Shown here piece after piece: positions 9,516 through 17,521 of a stretch of 64,000 nucleotides of DNA (position 1 is the first letter of the stretch; the number at the start of each line of letters is the position of its first letter). This stretch comes from Bacteroidota bacterium. GTDB taxonomy: Bacteria; Bacteroidota; Bacteroidia; Bacteroidales; UBA10428. The stretch spans positions 3,472,001 to 3,536,000 of the forward strand of contig CP065006.1 in NCBI GenBank assembly GCA_016699695.1, written 5' to 3'. The position numbers and the translations under genes were made by a program. The notes under the pieces are model-generated. The model saw only the letters and a list, made by a program, of their open reading frames with translations, was not told where the DNA came from and did no database searches.

Positions 9516-10655
9516 ATGCTCATTGCTGTAAATACACGTCTTTTAATCTCTGGAAAACTGGAAGGCCTTGGGCGTTTTACTCATGAAACACTCAGGCGTA
9601 TCACACAGAGCCATCCTGAGCACCGCTTCTTGTTTATCTTCGACCGGCCGTTTTCTCAAGATTTTATTTATGGCAGCAATGTCATTCCTGTAGTGGCTTT
9701 TCCTCCTGCAAGGCATCCTTTGTTGTGGTATTTATTCTTCGATTGGGGCATACCTCGTGTTTTACGAAAATACAAGCCCGACTTATTTCTTTCGCCCGAT
9801 GGCTGGCTATCTTTGCGTACAGAAATACCACAAATTGCCGTAATTCATGACCTAAATTTTTTACACAATCCTCAATGGGTGGAACCCCTTTCGCGCTGTT
9901 ATTACAGACATTTTTTTTTCCGTTTTATCCGAAAGGCTGCCCAATTGGTTACCGTTTCCGAATTCACCCGTAGTGATATATCCAGCCGGTTTTCTATTCC
10001 AAAGGAAAATATAGAGCTTGCTTGCAATGGCTGCTCTAGCGGTTTTGTTCCCCTAACTGAGCAGCAGAAACAGGAAACCAGAACTGTTTATTCCAATAGC
10101 GAAGACTATTATTTAGTGTTAGGACTTGTGCACCCACGAAAGAATCTAGTCCGAGTAATCCAGGCATTCTCAGTCTTTAAGCAAATCAGTGGGGCAAATG
10201 TGAAGCTGCTGGTGGTAGGTTCGCTGCGTTATATGACAAGGGAAGTACAGAAAGTGCTAAAGGAATCACAGTTTGTGAACGATATTGTTTTTACAGGTCG
10301 CATGAACGACCTGGAGTTGCAAAAGATAATGGCTTCATCAATAGGATTAGTCTATGCTTCGTTATTCGAGGGTTTTGGAATTCCCATTCTCGAAGCCATG
10401 CATTGCGAAGTTCCTGTGATTGCCTCCAATACTTCCTCGATGCCCGAAGTGGGAGGAGAGGCTGTACTTTATGTCGATCCTTACTCAGTAAATTCGATTG
10501 CCGCAGGAATGAACCAGTTGTTCTGCAATAACGAATTGCGTAAGGAACTTATTGACAAATCCCGGAATCAACGTGAACGATTTAACTGGGAAAAATCGGC
10601 CGAAGCCCTATGGTATGCAATAGAGCAGGCAAGCAAAAAAAAACCGGCTCTTTAA
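9516..10655 (+). CDS. Glycosyltransferase family 4 (GT-B)
   Basis: A 379-residue GT4 enzyme. The N-terminal domain begins MLIAVNTRLLISGKLEGLGRFTHE. The sugar-nucleotide side shows GLVHPRKNLVRVIQAF and the EX7E motif in FEGFGIPILEAMHCEVPV, followed by TSSMPEVGGEAVLYVDP. The frame is open from TTG 9423, but that start lies inside the preceding terminator, so ATG 9516 is chosen. It probably adds a sugar to an envelope polysaccharide or lipid acceptor, with donor and acceptor unknown. It stands alone, not in a polysaccharide cluster. Confidence 0.88.
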   Translation: MLIAVNTRLLISGKLEGLGRFTHETLRRITQSHPEHRFLFIFDRPFSQDFIYGSNVIPVVAFPPARHPLLWYLFFDWGIPRVLRKYKPDLFLSPDGWLSLRTEIPQIAVIHDLNFLHNPQWVEPLSRCYYRHFFFRFIRKAAQLVTVSEFTRSDISSRFSIPKENIELACNGCSSGFVPLTEQQKQETRTVYSNSEDYYLVLGLVHPRKNLVRVIQAFSVFKQISGANVKLLVVGSLRYMTREVQKVLKESQFVNDIVFTGRMNDLELQKIMASSIGLVYASLFEGFGIPILEAMHCEVPVIASNTSSMPEVGGEAVLYVDPYSVNSIAAGMNQLFCNNELRKELIDKSRNQRERFNWEKSAEALWYAIEQASKKKPAL

Positions 10656-10668
10656 GCCGGTTCGTTTT
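10642..10668. terminator. Bidirectional terminator between convergent genes
   Basis: Stem aaccggct/agccggtt (10642-10649 with 10655-10662), loop ctttaa region, with an A-run on the left and a T-run on the right. It can serve both the glycosyltransferase (+) and the MORN-repeat gene (-). The glycosyltransferase stop codon lies in the loop. Confidence 0.85.
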
Positions 10669-11136
10669 TTATTGATTGTAATCCTTTTCGCTTTCCAGTT
10701 TCCCGTTTTCATCGTAAATAACCCATTTTCCTACCTTTTCCCCATCGATATAAGTCATCTCACAGCGCAAGGTGCCATTTTCATCCCACACAAACCATCG
10801 GCCGTTCTTTTTATTGGATGAGTAGTTGGCTTCTCCTGTTTTTACGCCCTGATCGTTGTAGCTTATCCAAACACCATGTTTCATATCTTTTTTGTACGAA
10901 CGTATTTCGCTGATGGCTCCGTTTTCGTAATACAGCTTTGTCATTCCCTCTTTTAAGCCATTGGTAATGCTGTATTCGGCCTTTATGCTTCCAGTCTCGT
11001 AGTATTCAGAATACGTGCCCGTATAGAGATTTTCCAGAGAGTCGTAGAGTAGTCCGTCTTCACTTTGATAGATTTTTTGGCCCCATGCCACTATTCCTAG
11101 GGTGGCAATTAGGAGTGTGAATGCTGTTTTTTTCAT
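10669..11136 (-). CDS. MORN-repeat (YwqK-like) secreted protein
   Basis: A 155-residue protein from ATG 11136 (MKKTAFTLLIATLGIVAWGQ), giving a clean signal peptide; the longer frame from 11184 adds an unlikely 16-residue leader. After the signal come about five repeats of the form G.w..Y.e.G.l..e..Y..G...G, such as GTYSEYYETGS, GLKEGMTKLYYENGA, MKHGVWISYNDQG and KNGRWFVWDENGT. These are MORN-type beta-hairpins of the family labelled YwqK. Such proteins are common exported proteins of Bacteroidota. The antitoxin label used for distant relatives is not supported here, as there is no toxin neighbour. Confidence 0.8.
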   Translation of the reverse strand: MKKTAFTLLIATLGIVAWGQKIYQSEDGLLYDSLENLYTGTYSEYYETGSIKAEYSITNGLKEGMTKLYYENGAISEIRSYKKDMKHGVWISYNDQGVKTGEANYSSNKKNGRWFVWDENGTLRCEMTYIDGEKVGKWVIYDENGKLESEKDYNQ

Positions 11137-11294
11137 GGCCCTTAATTTGAGAGTGTGCTGTAAAGATAATGAATTAAAATACACTAATTAATATTTAAGA
11201 TACATAAAATTAATATAATATTAACATTGGCCTATTAAAATACAGTAGATCAATAATATGTGTATAGATGATATTCCTCATCAACTTGGTTTTG

Positions 11295-13415
11295 TTAGTC
11301 ATTTATCCTAAGCATGACCCCTGCTTTTAACCATGCACCTGGCTGAGTTATGCTGCCCGATTCGACATACTTCGAGTTCAGCAAGTTTGTAATTTCGAGG
11401 TACAACAATACTTTCGAAAGTTGGGCACTGATGCGGGCATCCAGTAAAAACACTTCCGGGTATACGTTGTACAAATAGCTATTGTTCTCAAATGAGTAGG
11501 AAAGATATGTTCCGCTTCGTTGTTTGTAAAGAAAATTCCACGATAGCAGGAGCCATTGGTTGAACTTTTGCTCAAGACGAGCCGAAATCTTATGGTTCAA
11601 CGGGCCATATTTCGATACCGAAACCGGCACACTGCGATAAGATTGAATGTAGGTGTATCCAAAATAGAAATCATGAACAAGGGCTCCCATTAAACCTTCA
11701 GCGAAAGGCGAATAGCGAAAGCTGGCTTCGAAGCCATAATTCTCAGAAAGTGTTATGTTGGTAGCTTTGTAGAAGGGATTCAGGCTATCGGAGGCATTAA
11801 GCAGCCAGTCTATGTTATTTTTACCCTGTGAATAGAAGGCTGCCAATGCAAGGTTTACCTTGACACGACTGAATTTAGTGCCCATTTCGTAAGAGTTTTG
11901 AAAGTAGGGCCTTAGATCTGCATTACCAATGTTGTTGGGACCTTTATACCAGATATCGGTAAAAGTAGGGTGTCCAATGGTATAGTTGTAACTTCCTGTG
12001 ATTAACCAGTTTTTTACCAGGTTGTAACTTACATCCACCCCAGGCACCAGGTTAATCTTTTGGGCATCGAAGCTATTCCAGTGCACCAGAGCTCCTGCCG
12101 AAACAAATAGCTTTTTATGCTGGTAGGTTTGTTCCAGGAACAGATCGAAACTGTTCCGGAAATCCTGCTTGGTATAGAATACTGAGTCGTATTTTTCAAC
12201 TGGTAAAGGCACCGCCATATCTTTGCCAAGCGCATTGCTAACAATGTTTTCTGATCTCACTGAACTCCCAATGGTGGTAGTTCCAACGATCCCAGTGAAA
12301 CTGGCCTGCAGATTTGCCCCAAAAATATCGGTAAGGTGGTGGTTGTGTTGAGTGTACCAGGGCATCGACTGGTAAGCAGTGTTGTTTGTATCATTGCTTG
12401 TGATACCACCTTCAAAAAAAGAATAGTATGAGTCATCTTCTCGAAAAAGCTCAAATCGATCACTATGACGGCGCCAGTATATTTCGGGCTTAAATTTTAT
12501 GAGTGAACCCGAGCGTAACCCTATGCTAAAAAACAGGCTGGATATTTCTTCGAACTGATCGGGGTATTTGGGCGAATAAAACGAATTGGCCCCAAAGGCT
12601 TTGTTATTAAAGCCAAATTGGGTGAGCATTTTTGTGTTGCCAGGCAGGATGTATTCGCCTGAATAGTTCAGGTTAAGGATTTCGAAATCGGTATTAAACA
12701 TGTAACCATCGCTTTTACTGTAGCTTCCAGCCAAAAGCTGCTTTACATTCTTTGCGGCATGGTTTAATCCAAGGTAAGTACGAAAATATCCATATTCGCC
12801 CATGCTGGCTGAAGCTGTTATCTGCGATTTGTCGTAAGGTTTAATGTTGACATTGATGGCTCCTGCAAAGGCATTGGCTCCTAAAGCCCTGGCAGCAGGG
12901 CCATTTAAGATTTCGATGCTGTGAACAGATTCCGGGTCGGAAGAAAGGTTTAGGCTGTGATGTCCTGTTTGCGGATCGGTAAGATTGATGCCATTTTGGA
13001 GGACCAGAACCTGGTCGAAAGAGCTGCCCCGGATGCTGATGTCCGATTGTATGCCGGGCTGGCCGCGCTGGCTGATGTCGATGTTGGAGTTGAATTGCAA
13101 TATTTCCTGAAAAGACTGCACAGGTGCATACTGTATGGAACGGGCATCGATTATTTCTACCATGCGGGGCAGTTCATCAAGAAGCACTGTCGATTTCTGA
13201 CCCACCACTTCCACTTCGTCGAGGTCGATTCGGGTAGAAATGCTATCGGATTCGGTTTTCGATTGCGCCTGTACCTCACCCACAATTAAACTGCAGGTAA
13301 CACTTAAGGTTGATATTTTAATTATTCGACCTATGGAATTAAATGCAGCATACTTTTTTCTACTGTATTTCTTAAAGCAGATTAGTTGCGAGAGTTTTGT
13401 ATTCGATTGATTCAT
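11295..13415 (-). CDS. TonB-dependent outer membrane receptor
   Basis: A 706-residue receptor. An unusually long basic N-terminus precedes the signal peptide hydrophobic core (IIKISTLSVTCSLIVGEVQAQ). The plug domain follows (about residues 75-190: DLDEVEVVGQKS, SFQEILQFNSNIDISQRG, DISIRGSSFDQVLVLQNGINL, VHSIEILNGPAARALGANAFAGAINV). The rest is a 22-strand-type barrel closing with ITNLLNSKYVESGSI and a terminal beta-strand. The plug resembles the BtuB/cobalamin and siderophore type rather than the SusC type, since it lacks a carboxypeptidase-like N-terminal domain. No ligand-specific partner gene adjoins it, so the substrate is unknown. I saw no cobalamin riboswitch upstream. Confidence 0.88.
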   Translation of the reverse strand: MNQSNTKLSQLICFKKYSRKKYAAFNSIGRIIKISTLSVTCSLIVGEVQAQSKTESDSISTRIDLDEVEVVGQKSTVLLDELPRMVEIIDARSIQYAPVQSFQEILQFNSNIDISQRGQPGIQSDISIRGSSFDQVLVLQNGINLTDPQTGHHSLNLSSDPESVHSIEILNGPAARALGANAFAGAINVNIKPYDKSQITASASMGEYGYFRTYLGLNHAAKNVKQLLAGSYSKSDGYMFNTDFEILNLNYSGEYILPGNTKMLTQFGFNNKAFGANSFYSPKYPDQFEEISSLFFSIGLRSGSLIKFKPEIYWRRHSDRFELFREDDSYYSFFEGGITSNDTNNTAYQSMPWYTQHNHHLTDIFGANLQASFTGIVGTTTIGSSVRSENIVSNALGKDMAVPLPVEKYDSVFYTKQDFRNSFDLFLEQTYQHKKLFVSAGALVHWNSFDAQKINLVPGVDVSYNLVKNWLITGSYNYTIGHPTFTDIWYKGPNNIGNADLRPYFQNSYEMGTKFSRVKVNLALAAFYSQGKNNIDWLLNASDSLNPFYKATNITLSENYGFEASFRYSPFAEGLMGALVHDFYFGYTYIQSYRSVPVSVSKYGPLNHKISARLEQKFNQWLLLSWNFLYKQRSGTYLSYSFENNSYLYNVYPEVFLLDARISAQLSKVLLYLEITNLLNSKYVESGSITQPGAWLKAGVMLRIND

Positions 13416-13565
13416 TATATTAAAATTTTTAGTAGGTAAAAATAGTAAAAAGCATGAATTATGTCATTGTGGTCTGTTTTTCAGGTCTTGAAGGTATTAA
13501 AGACGAAATTGTTAATAATTATTCGAAAGAATTTAAAGAATTACAGTGTTTTGGTAATATCGATA

Positions 13566-13595
13566 TTTGATTTTATCAAATAATTATTACTTTTG
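13566..13595 (+). promoter_or_regulatory. Candidate Bacteroidota sigma-ABfr promoter
   Basis: A -33 TTTG at 13566-13569 and an exact -7 TACTTTTG (TAnnTTTG consensus) at 13588-13595 are separated by 18 bases. They lie about 45 bases before the start of the small lipoprotein gene. Confidence 0.55.
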
Positions 13596-13641
13596 TCATC
13601 AAAACCTGTAAATAATTATCAAACTTCAAAAACCTAGGAAA

Positions 13642-13833
13642 ATGAAAAAAGTTAGCTTTCTCCTCGTTGCTATTGCACTTGTATCTTTCGTATCTTTAAG
13701 CGCTTGCAAATCTGCAGCCAAACCTGAAGAAGCCGTTGAAGAAACTGTAGTTGAAGAAACTGTAGTTGAAGAAGCTGCTCCTGCTGTAGTTGACTCTGCT
13801 GCTGCTGCTGTTACTGAAGAAGTTGCTGAGTAA
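13642..13833 (+). CDS. Small acidic lipoprotein with tandem repeats
   Basis: A 63-residue protein. A signal peptide with lipobox LSAC (Cys22) leaves a mature part of about 42 residues, made almost only of Glu, Val, Ala, Thr and Pro. A five-residue unit (VEETV/VEEAA) repeats, and at DNA level a 15-base unit is exactly duplicated (13735-13749 and 13750-13764) with a third partial copy. It has its own promoter-like element and a strong terminator, suggesting a highly expressed short mRNA. Similar small acidic lipoproteins are seen in Bacteroidota without known function; a structural or spacer role in the outer membrane is speculation. No partner gene is evident. Confidence 0.8.
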   Translation: MKKVSFLLVAIALVSFVSLSACKSAAKPEEAVEETVVEETVVEEAAPAVVDSAAAAVTEEVAE

Positions 13834-13858
13834 GCGACAAAAACATTGCGTAAGCAAA

Positions 13859-13895
13859 AGAGGCTGTCTCTCAAGAGACAGCCTCTTTTTTTATT
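13859..13895 (+). terminator. Intrinsic terminator after small lipoprotein
   Basis: A 13-base perfect inverted repeat (13859-13871 with 13874-13886; the innermost pairs will open to form the loop) is followed by a T-rich tail. Confidence 0.88.
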
Positions 13896-13974
13896 CGTGA
13901 GACTTAAATTTCATGATATAGAGGCCAAAAATAGTTGGTAAAAAGTTTTTTATTCCTTGTCACTATTGAGATAC

Positions 13975-14012
13975 AAAAGAGTTAATTGAAAGTTGTTTCA
14001 GTTAACTCTTTT
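13975..14012 (+). terminator. Hairpin upstream of transposase inside IS left end
   Basis: A perfect 11-bp stem (aaaagagttaa 13975-13985 with its complement 14002-14012) and a 16-base loop, ending in cttttata just 6 bases before the ATG at 14019. It could stop or sequester transcripts entering from outside, as left-end hairpins do in other IS elements. That role is an inference. Confidence 0.6.
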
Positions 14013-14018
14013 ATATTT

Positions 14019-14997
14019 ATGAAAACATCAAAAAAAAGCGTTGTTGGGCATGTCAAAGTTTGAATTTAATCAAATGGGGAACCCAGCAAGGAAAACAACG
14101 TTTTAAATGTCAATTTTGCGGTATATTATTCACTAATGCTAGTCTATTTACAAAGAAAACAAATCAAAAAGTTTGGTTTCAGCATTGGGTTATTGGACGA
14201 CAAACGATACCACAGATAAGCAAATCCAGTGGATACTCTGAGCGGACGCTTAAGCGAATGTTTTCTTATTATCTCTCACAATCCCCTGTATATGCAGTTA
14301 AGCCATCAGAGAAGGTTAATTTATTGATAGATGGAACCTACTTCAGTAAAGATCTTTGTTTGGTTCTTTACAGAGATAACACGATAAAATTCACACAGTT
14401 GTATCGATTAACTGATGGGGAATGGTATGACGAAATGAAAGAAGACCTGGAAAATCTATTAAAGCTTGGAGTCCAAATAGAAAGTATAACATGCGATGGA
14501 CATAAATCACTGCTTAAAGCGATTCGTAAAGTATGTAAACATGTAACCGTTCAACGGTGTATTATTCATGTTCAAAGAATGTGTCGTATCTGGCTTACAA
14601 TGAACCCCAAGAGTATTGCAGGTATGGAACTTAGAACTATTATAAACCAGTTACATAAAATTGAGAATAAAGAGCAATGGGGGAATTGGGTTGTCAACTT
14701 ATACAACTGGCATGAAAAACATAAGGAATTCTTAGATCAAAAAAGCTACAACTTTGATACTGGAAGGTATTGGTACACTCATAAAATGGTTAGGCGTTCA
14801 TTTACAGTTATTAAGAAGGCTTTGCCTGATATGTTCCATTATCTGGACAATGACAGAATTCCAAAATCCACAAATGGATTAGAGTCATTTTTGGACATCT
14901 TAAAAGTCACATAACTCTACACCGAGGACTATCCAAAGAACATCGTAAAAGCTTTATAAGATGGTATTTATACTATAAAAACCAAAGAGTTTTCTAA
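14019..14997 (+). pseudogene. IS256-family transposase, zinc-binding variant, with two frame breaks
   Basis: The main open segment is 14060-14914 (start TTG). It contains CxxC (RFKCQFCG), D1 in LLIDGTYF (Asp91) and D2 in ITCDGHKS (Asp146). Read with two single-base corrections the gene runs from ATG 14019 to the stop at 14997, 326 residues. The first break is at the A8 run 14030-14037, where one base more, or a -1 slip, joins MKTSKKK to RCWACQS and restores the first CxxC of the zinc knuckle. The second is at the T5 run near 14890, where the current frame ends ESFLDILKVT instead of the family-like ESFFGHLKSHITLHRGLSKE. The catalytic Glu in LESF sits just before it. Either decayed or expressed by programmed -1 frameshifting. 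Confidence 0.82.
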
Positions 14998-15015
14998 GCC
15001 ATAATCACAGAAATT

Positions 15016-15117
15016 GAATAAAAAGGCCCTGATTGTTAGTCAGGGCCCAATTCCCGTGGTAAATCTTATTGCTATCAGGTTGCTCTCCAGCAGAGCCTAA
15101 GTCCTCTTTAGATTTAC
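15016..15117 (-). ncRNA. Possible structured RNA with minus-strand terminator inside the IS
   Basis: Between the transposase and the right IS end lies an 8-bp closing stem (15059-15066 with 15110-15117) enclosing a hairpin gctct-ccagc-agagc (15082-15096). Read on the minus strand it is followed by a clear intrinsic terminator: an 8-bp GC-rich stem (15047-15040 with 15032-15025), a 7-base loop, then five T residues. No reading frame covers it. The shape suggests a short minus-strand transcript of about 100 bases. I do not recognise a known family, and no exact promoter element is visible upstream. Confidence 0.35.
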
Positions 15118-15183
15118 TCTTGTATTTTACAAAATTTAAAACAAATAATCACCAACTATTTTTGGCACCATTACCAATTTCAT

Positions 15184-15452
15184 GAGTTCACGAAATGAAA
15201 TTTTATAGTCGAATCCCGATTTACATCGGGACTGAAAGCGGGTGCGCAGGTAAATACCACGCTTCTTGAGGCGAATAAAATAAAATCCTTTGCAGATACC
15301 CTGTTAGCTTACTGCGGGGAGCTTCATTGAAAAGCCCAAGGCACCTTTCTTTTGTCATACAGACAATAGGTTAGGCTTTTAGTTTCTGGTTTGCCTTAAT
15401 TACCTTCAGCTAATATTCTCTAAAATCCTTTTTAATTAAAACAATTCAATTT
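15184..15452. repeat. Intergenic remnant with palindromic repeats
   Basis: This non-coding stretch holds a 7-bp palindrome tcccgat-ttac-atcggga (15214-15231) and imperfect palindromic pieces around 15255-15275 (gcttcttgaggc) and 15297-15324 (gcttactgcggggagc). From memory, the order of these pieces resembles a degenerate copy of a dispersed palindromic repeat of Bacteroidota; this was not checked. A sister palindrome, tcccgat...aatcg, occurs in the repeats near 30.5 and 31.1 kb. Confidence 0.4.
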
Positions 15453-16442
15453 TTAAAGGTTAACCTCTCCAGGGTATAATAATCCAACGCCTTTTCTTAT
15501 CCTTTCAAGTGTGCGATGCAAAAGAATGCTGTGTGATTGGGGAAACAGATCCGATTCAACTTTTCCTTTTAAAATGCATTTGTTTACTTCAGCTATTTCA
15601 TATTGGTAGCCAAAACCGGGTTCATCAAATTTGAAGTGTGTCGATCTTTCACCCTTCACTAACTCTATTAAGGTAGTAGCGTGCCACGGTCTATGCATTA
15701 TTATCCTTCCTTTTGTACCGGTAATGATTGTTTCAAGACTAGTGCCTGCTAAAAAAGAGGCCGAAAGCAGGGCGGAAATCTGTTTCGATGGATACTGAAA
15801 AATAACCGAAGTAGCCATATCAACTCCAGTGGGGCCTATAATGCTGCTTGCAATCATTTCTTCCGGTTCTCCTGCAAGTGAAAGTGCCATAAAGACCGGA
15901 TAAATTCCGATGTCGAGCAGGCAACCTCCAGCCAGGTTTTTGTTGAGTAACCTGCTTTCTGTTGAGGCCTCGACTTTAAATCCAAAATCGGAATGGATGG
16001 AACGTATTTCACCAATCTTTTTCTTGTCTGTTAATTCCCTGCATTTGAGATAAGAAGGTAAAAACCTTGTCCAGAGTGCCTCCATCAGAAAAAGATTTTT
16101 GGCCTTTGCAGTTTCAGCCATTTGAATTACCTCCGCAGCATTCAGTCCCATAGGTTTTTCGCATAACACATGTTTATTATTTTCGAGGCACAACATGGTT
16201 TGTTCGAAATGAAAGCTGTGTGGCGATGCAATGTAAACCACATCAATTTCCGGATCAAGGGCCAGATCGCTGTAGTTCGAATAGAAGTTCTTTATTCCAA
16301 ATCTTTTGGCAAATTTCCGGCTTCTTTCCGGGTCACGTGAGGCCACTGCTATTAGTTCAGCATCTTTGATAAGTTTTATGTCTGATGCAAATTTTGCTGC
16401 AATTTTTCCCGGGGCCATGATGCCCCAACGAATTTTTTTCAT
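15453..16442 (-). CDS. Gfo/Idh/MocA-family oxidoreductase
   Basis: A 329-residue NAD(P)-dependent dehydrogenase. The N-terminal Rossmann fold starts IRWGIMAPGKIAAKFASDI, followed by VASRDPERSRKFAKRFGI and the family motif EKPMGLNAAEV near residue 95. The C-terminal alpha/beta substrate domain contains GGCLLDIGIYPVFMALSLAGEP. Members such as trans-1,2-dihydrobenzene-1,2-diol dehydrogenase-like and glucose-fructose oxidoreductase-like proteins act on sugars or cyclic polyols; the substrate is unknown here. Its ATG overlaps the stop of the upstream aldo/keto reductase by one base (TGATG), so the two are translationally coupled. Confidence 0.88.
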   Translation of the reverse strand: MKKIRWGIMAPGKIAAKFASDIKLIKDAELIAVASRDPERSRKFAKRFGIKNFYSNYSDLALDPEIDVVYIASPHSFHFEQTMLCLENNKHVLCEKPMGLNAAEVIQMAETAKAKNLFLMEALWTRFLPSYLKCRELTDKKKIGEIRSIHSDFGFKVEASTESRLLNKNLAGGCLLDIGIYPVFMALSLAGEPEEMIASSIIGPTGVDMATSVIFQYPSKQISALLSASFLAGTSLETIITGTKGRIIMHRPWHATTLIELVKGERSTHFKFDEPGFGYQYEIAEVNKCILKGKVESDLFPQSHSILLHRTLERIRKGVGLLYPGEVNL

Positions 16443-17443
16443 CAGGCTTGTAAAATTTGTTCAATTGATTCCAACTCTTCGTTAGAAAAATTCAAATTAT
16501 GTAAGGCTCCAAGATTGTTTTTGAGTTGATCGACACTGCTGGCACCAATCAGCACAGAGCTAACACGGCTATCTTTAAGCAGCCAGGCCAGCGCCATCTG
16601 TGCCAGCGATTGATTTCGGTGAGCAGCCATCTGATTCAGAGTTCGTATTTTGTCCAATACCTCATCGCTCAGATGGTTTTTTGTTAGAAAAGGGATGTCT
16701 TTGGCCATGCGCGAATTCTGGGGAATCTCGTGCAAATACCTGTCGGTGAGCAAACCTTGAGCAAGTGGTGAATACACTATTGCTCCTATACCTTTGTCAT
16801 GAAGCACATCGAGGAGTTGACTTTCGGGAGTCCTGTCGAACATAGAATATCTGGGCTGATGAATAAGACAAGGAGTTCCAAGAGAATTCAATATTTCTGA
16901 TGCTTTGCGGGTTTCTTCCGGACCATAGTTCGACAGACCTACATATAGGGCTTTCCCCTGACGCACCAATTGGTCAAGAGCCATCATGGTTTCTTCAAGA
17001 GGAGTATCAGGATGATAACGGTGCGAATAAAAAATGTCAACATACTCCAAACCAAGCCTTTTCAAACTCTGATTGCAACTGGCAGTGAGGTACTTTCTCG
17101 AACTGCCTTCGCCATAAGGTCCTTGCCACATGAGGTAACCCGCTTTTGTGCTTACAATCAGCTCATCGCGGTAGGCTGAAAAATCTTTATTAAGAATACG
17201 ACCGAAATTTTCTTCGGCTGAGCCAAAAGGGGTGCCATAATTGTTTGCCAGGTCGAAATGGGTAATACCTGCATCAAAGGCAGCTTCTATAACACTGCGG
17301 GCTACCGTAAAATTATCGATGTCTCCGAAGTTATGCCATAAGCCCAACGAAAGTGAGGGAAGCATGAGGCCACTTTGTCCGCATTTGCGGTATTGCATCG
17401 TTTGATAGCGATTCGCTGAGGGTTTGTATTCGATTATATTCAT
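16442..17443 (-). CDS. Aldo/keto reductase, YghZ/GPR type
   Basis: A 333-residue aldo/keto reductase close to E. coli YghZ (L-glyceraldehyde 3-phosphate reductase). Shared blocks are ANRYQTMQYRKCGQSGL, LSLGLWHNFGDID, GITHFDLANNYGTPFGSAEENFGR, STKAGYLMWQGPYGEGSSRKYL, GLEYVDIFYSHR and SPLAQGLLTDRYL. The catalytic tetrad is Asp and Tyr in DLANNY, Lys in STKAGY and His in YSHR. The long N-terminus before MQYRK is also found in YghZ, so the ATG at 17443 is kept. It reduces aldehydes with NADPH and probably helps detoxify them. It forms a two-gene operon with the downstream dehydrogenase. Confidence 0.9.
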   Translation of the reverse strand: MNIIEYKPSANRYQTMQYRKCGQSGLMLPSLSLGLWHNFGDIDNFTVARSVIEAAFDAGITHFDLANNYGTPFGSAEENFGRILNKDFSAYRDELIVSTKAGYLMWQGPYGEGSSRKYLTASCNQSLKRLGLEYVDIFYSHRYHPDTPLEETMMALDQLVRQGKALYVGLSNYGPEETRKASEILNSLGTPCLIHQPRYSMFDRTPESQLLDVLHDKGIGAIVYSPLAQGLLTDRYLHEIPQNSRMAKDIPFLTKNHLSDEVLDKIRTLNQMAAHRNQSLAQMALAWLLKDSRVSSVLIGASSVDQLKNNLGALHNLNFSNEELESIEQILQA

Positions 17444-17521
17444 GTGTAAAGATATTTTTTGTAAAACGGGTTTTACAAATTTACATTGAAAAATGAGGTG
17501 GGAGGGAATTTATAAGATGAA

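Larger units (their letters stand above)
13915..15175 (+). mobile_element. IS256-like insertion sequence (zinc-knuckle variant) with target duplication
   Basis: The ends form a 25-base inverted repeat with 20 matches. Its core, 13924-13939 with 15151-15166, is a perfect 16 bp. The flanks carry an 8-bp direct repeat, aatttcat (13907-13914 and 15176-15183), as expected for IS256-type transposition; the next two bases (ga) also match, so the exact edge is ambiguous by up to two bases. Contents are a left-end hairpin (13975-14012), a transposase with two frame breaks, and a 15.0-15.15 kb non-coding stretch with a minus-strand terminator. The preserved duplication suggests a recent insertion. Confidence 0.85.

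Noticed and set aside
10669..11136. Toxin-antitoxin role for the YwqK-like protein
   Set aside because: It has a signal peptide, consists of MORN repeats and has no toxin-like neighbour.
13416..13641. Possible cobalamin riboswitch upstream of the TonB receptor at 11295-13415
   Set aside because: No B12-box-like sequence or conserved multi-stem layout is visible; the region is simply AT-rich.
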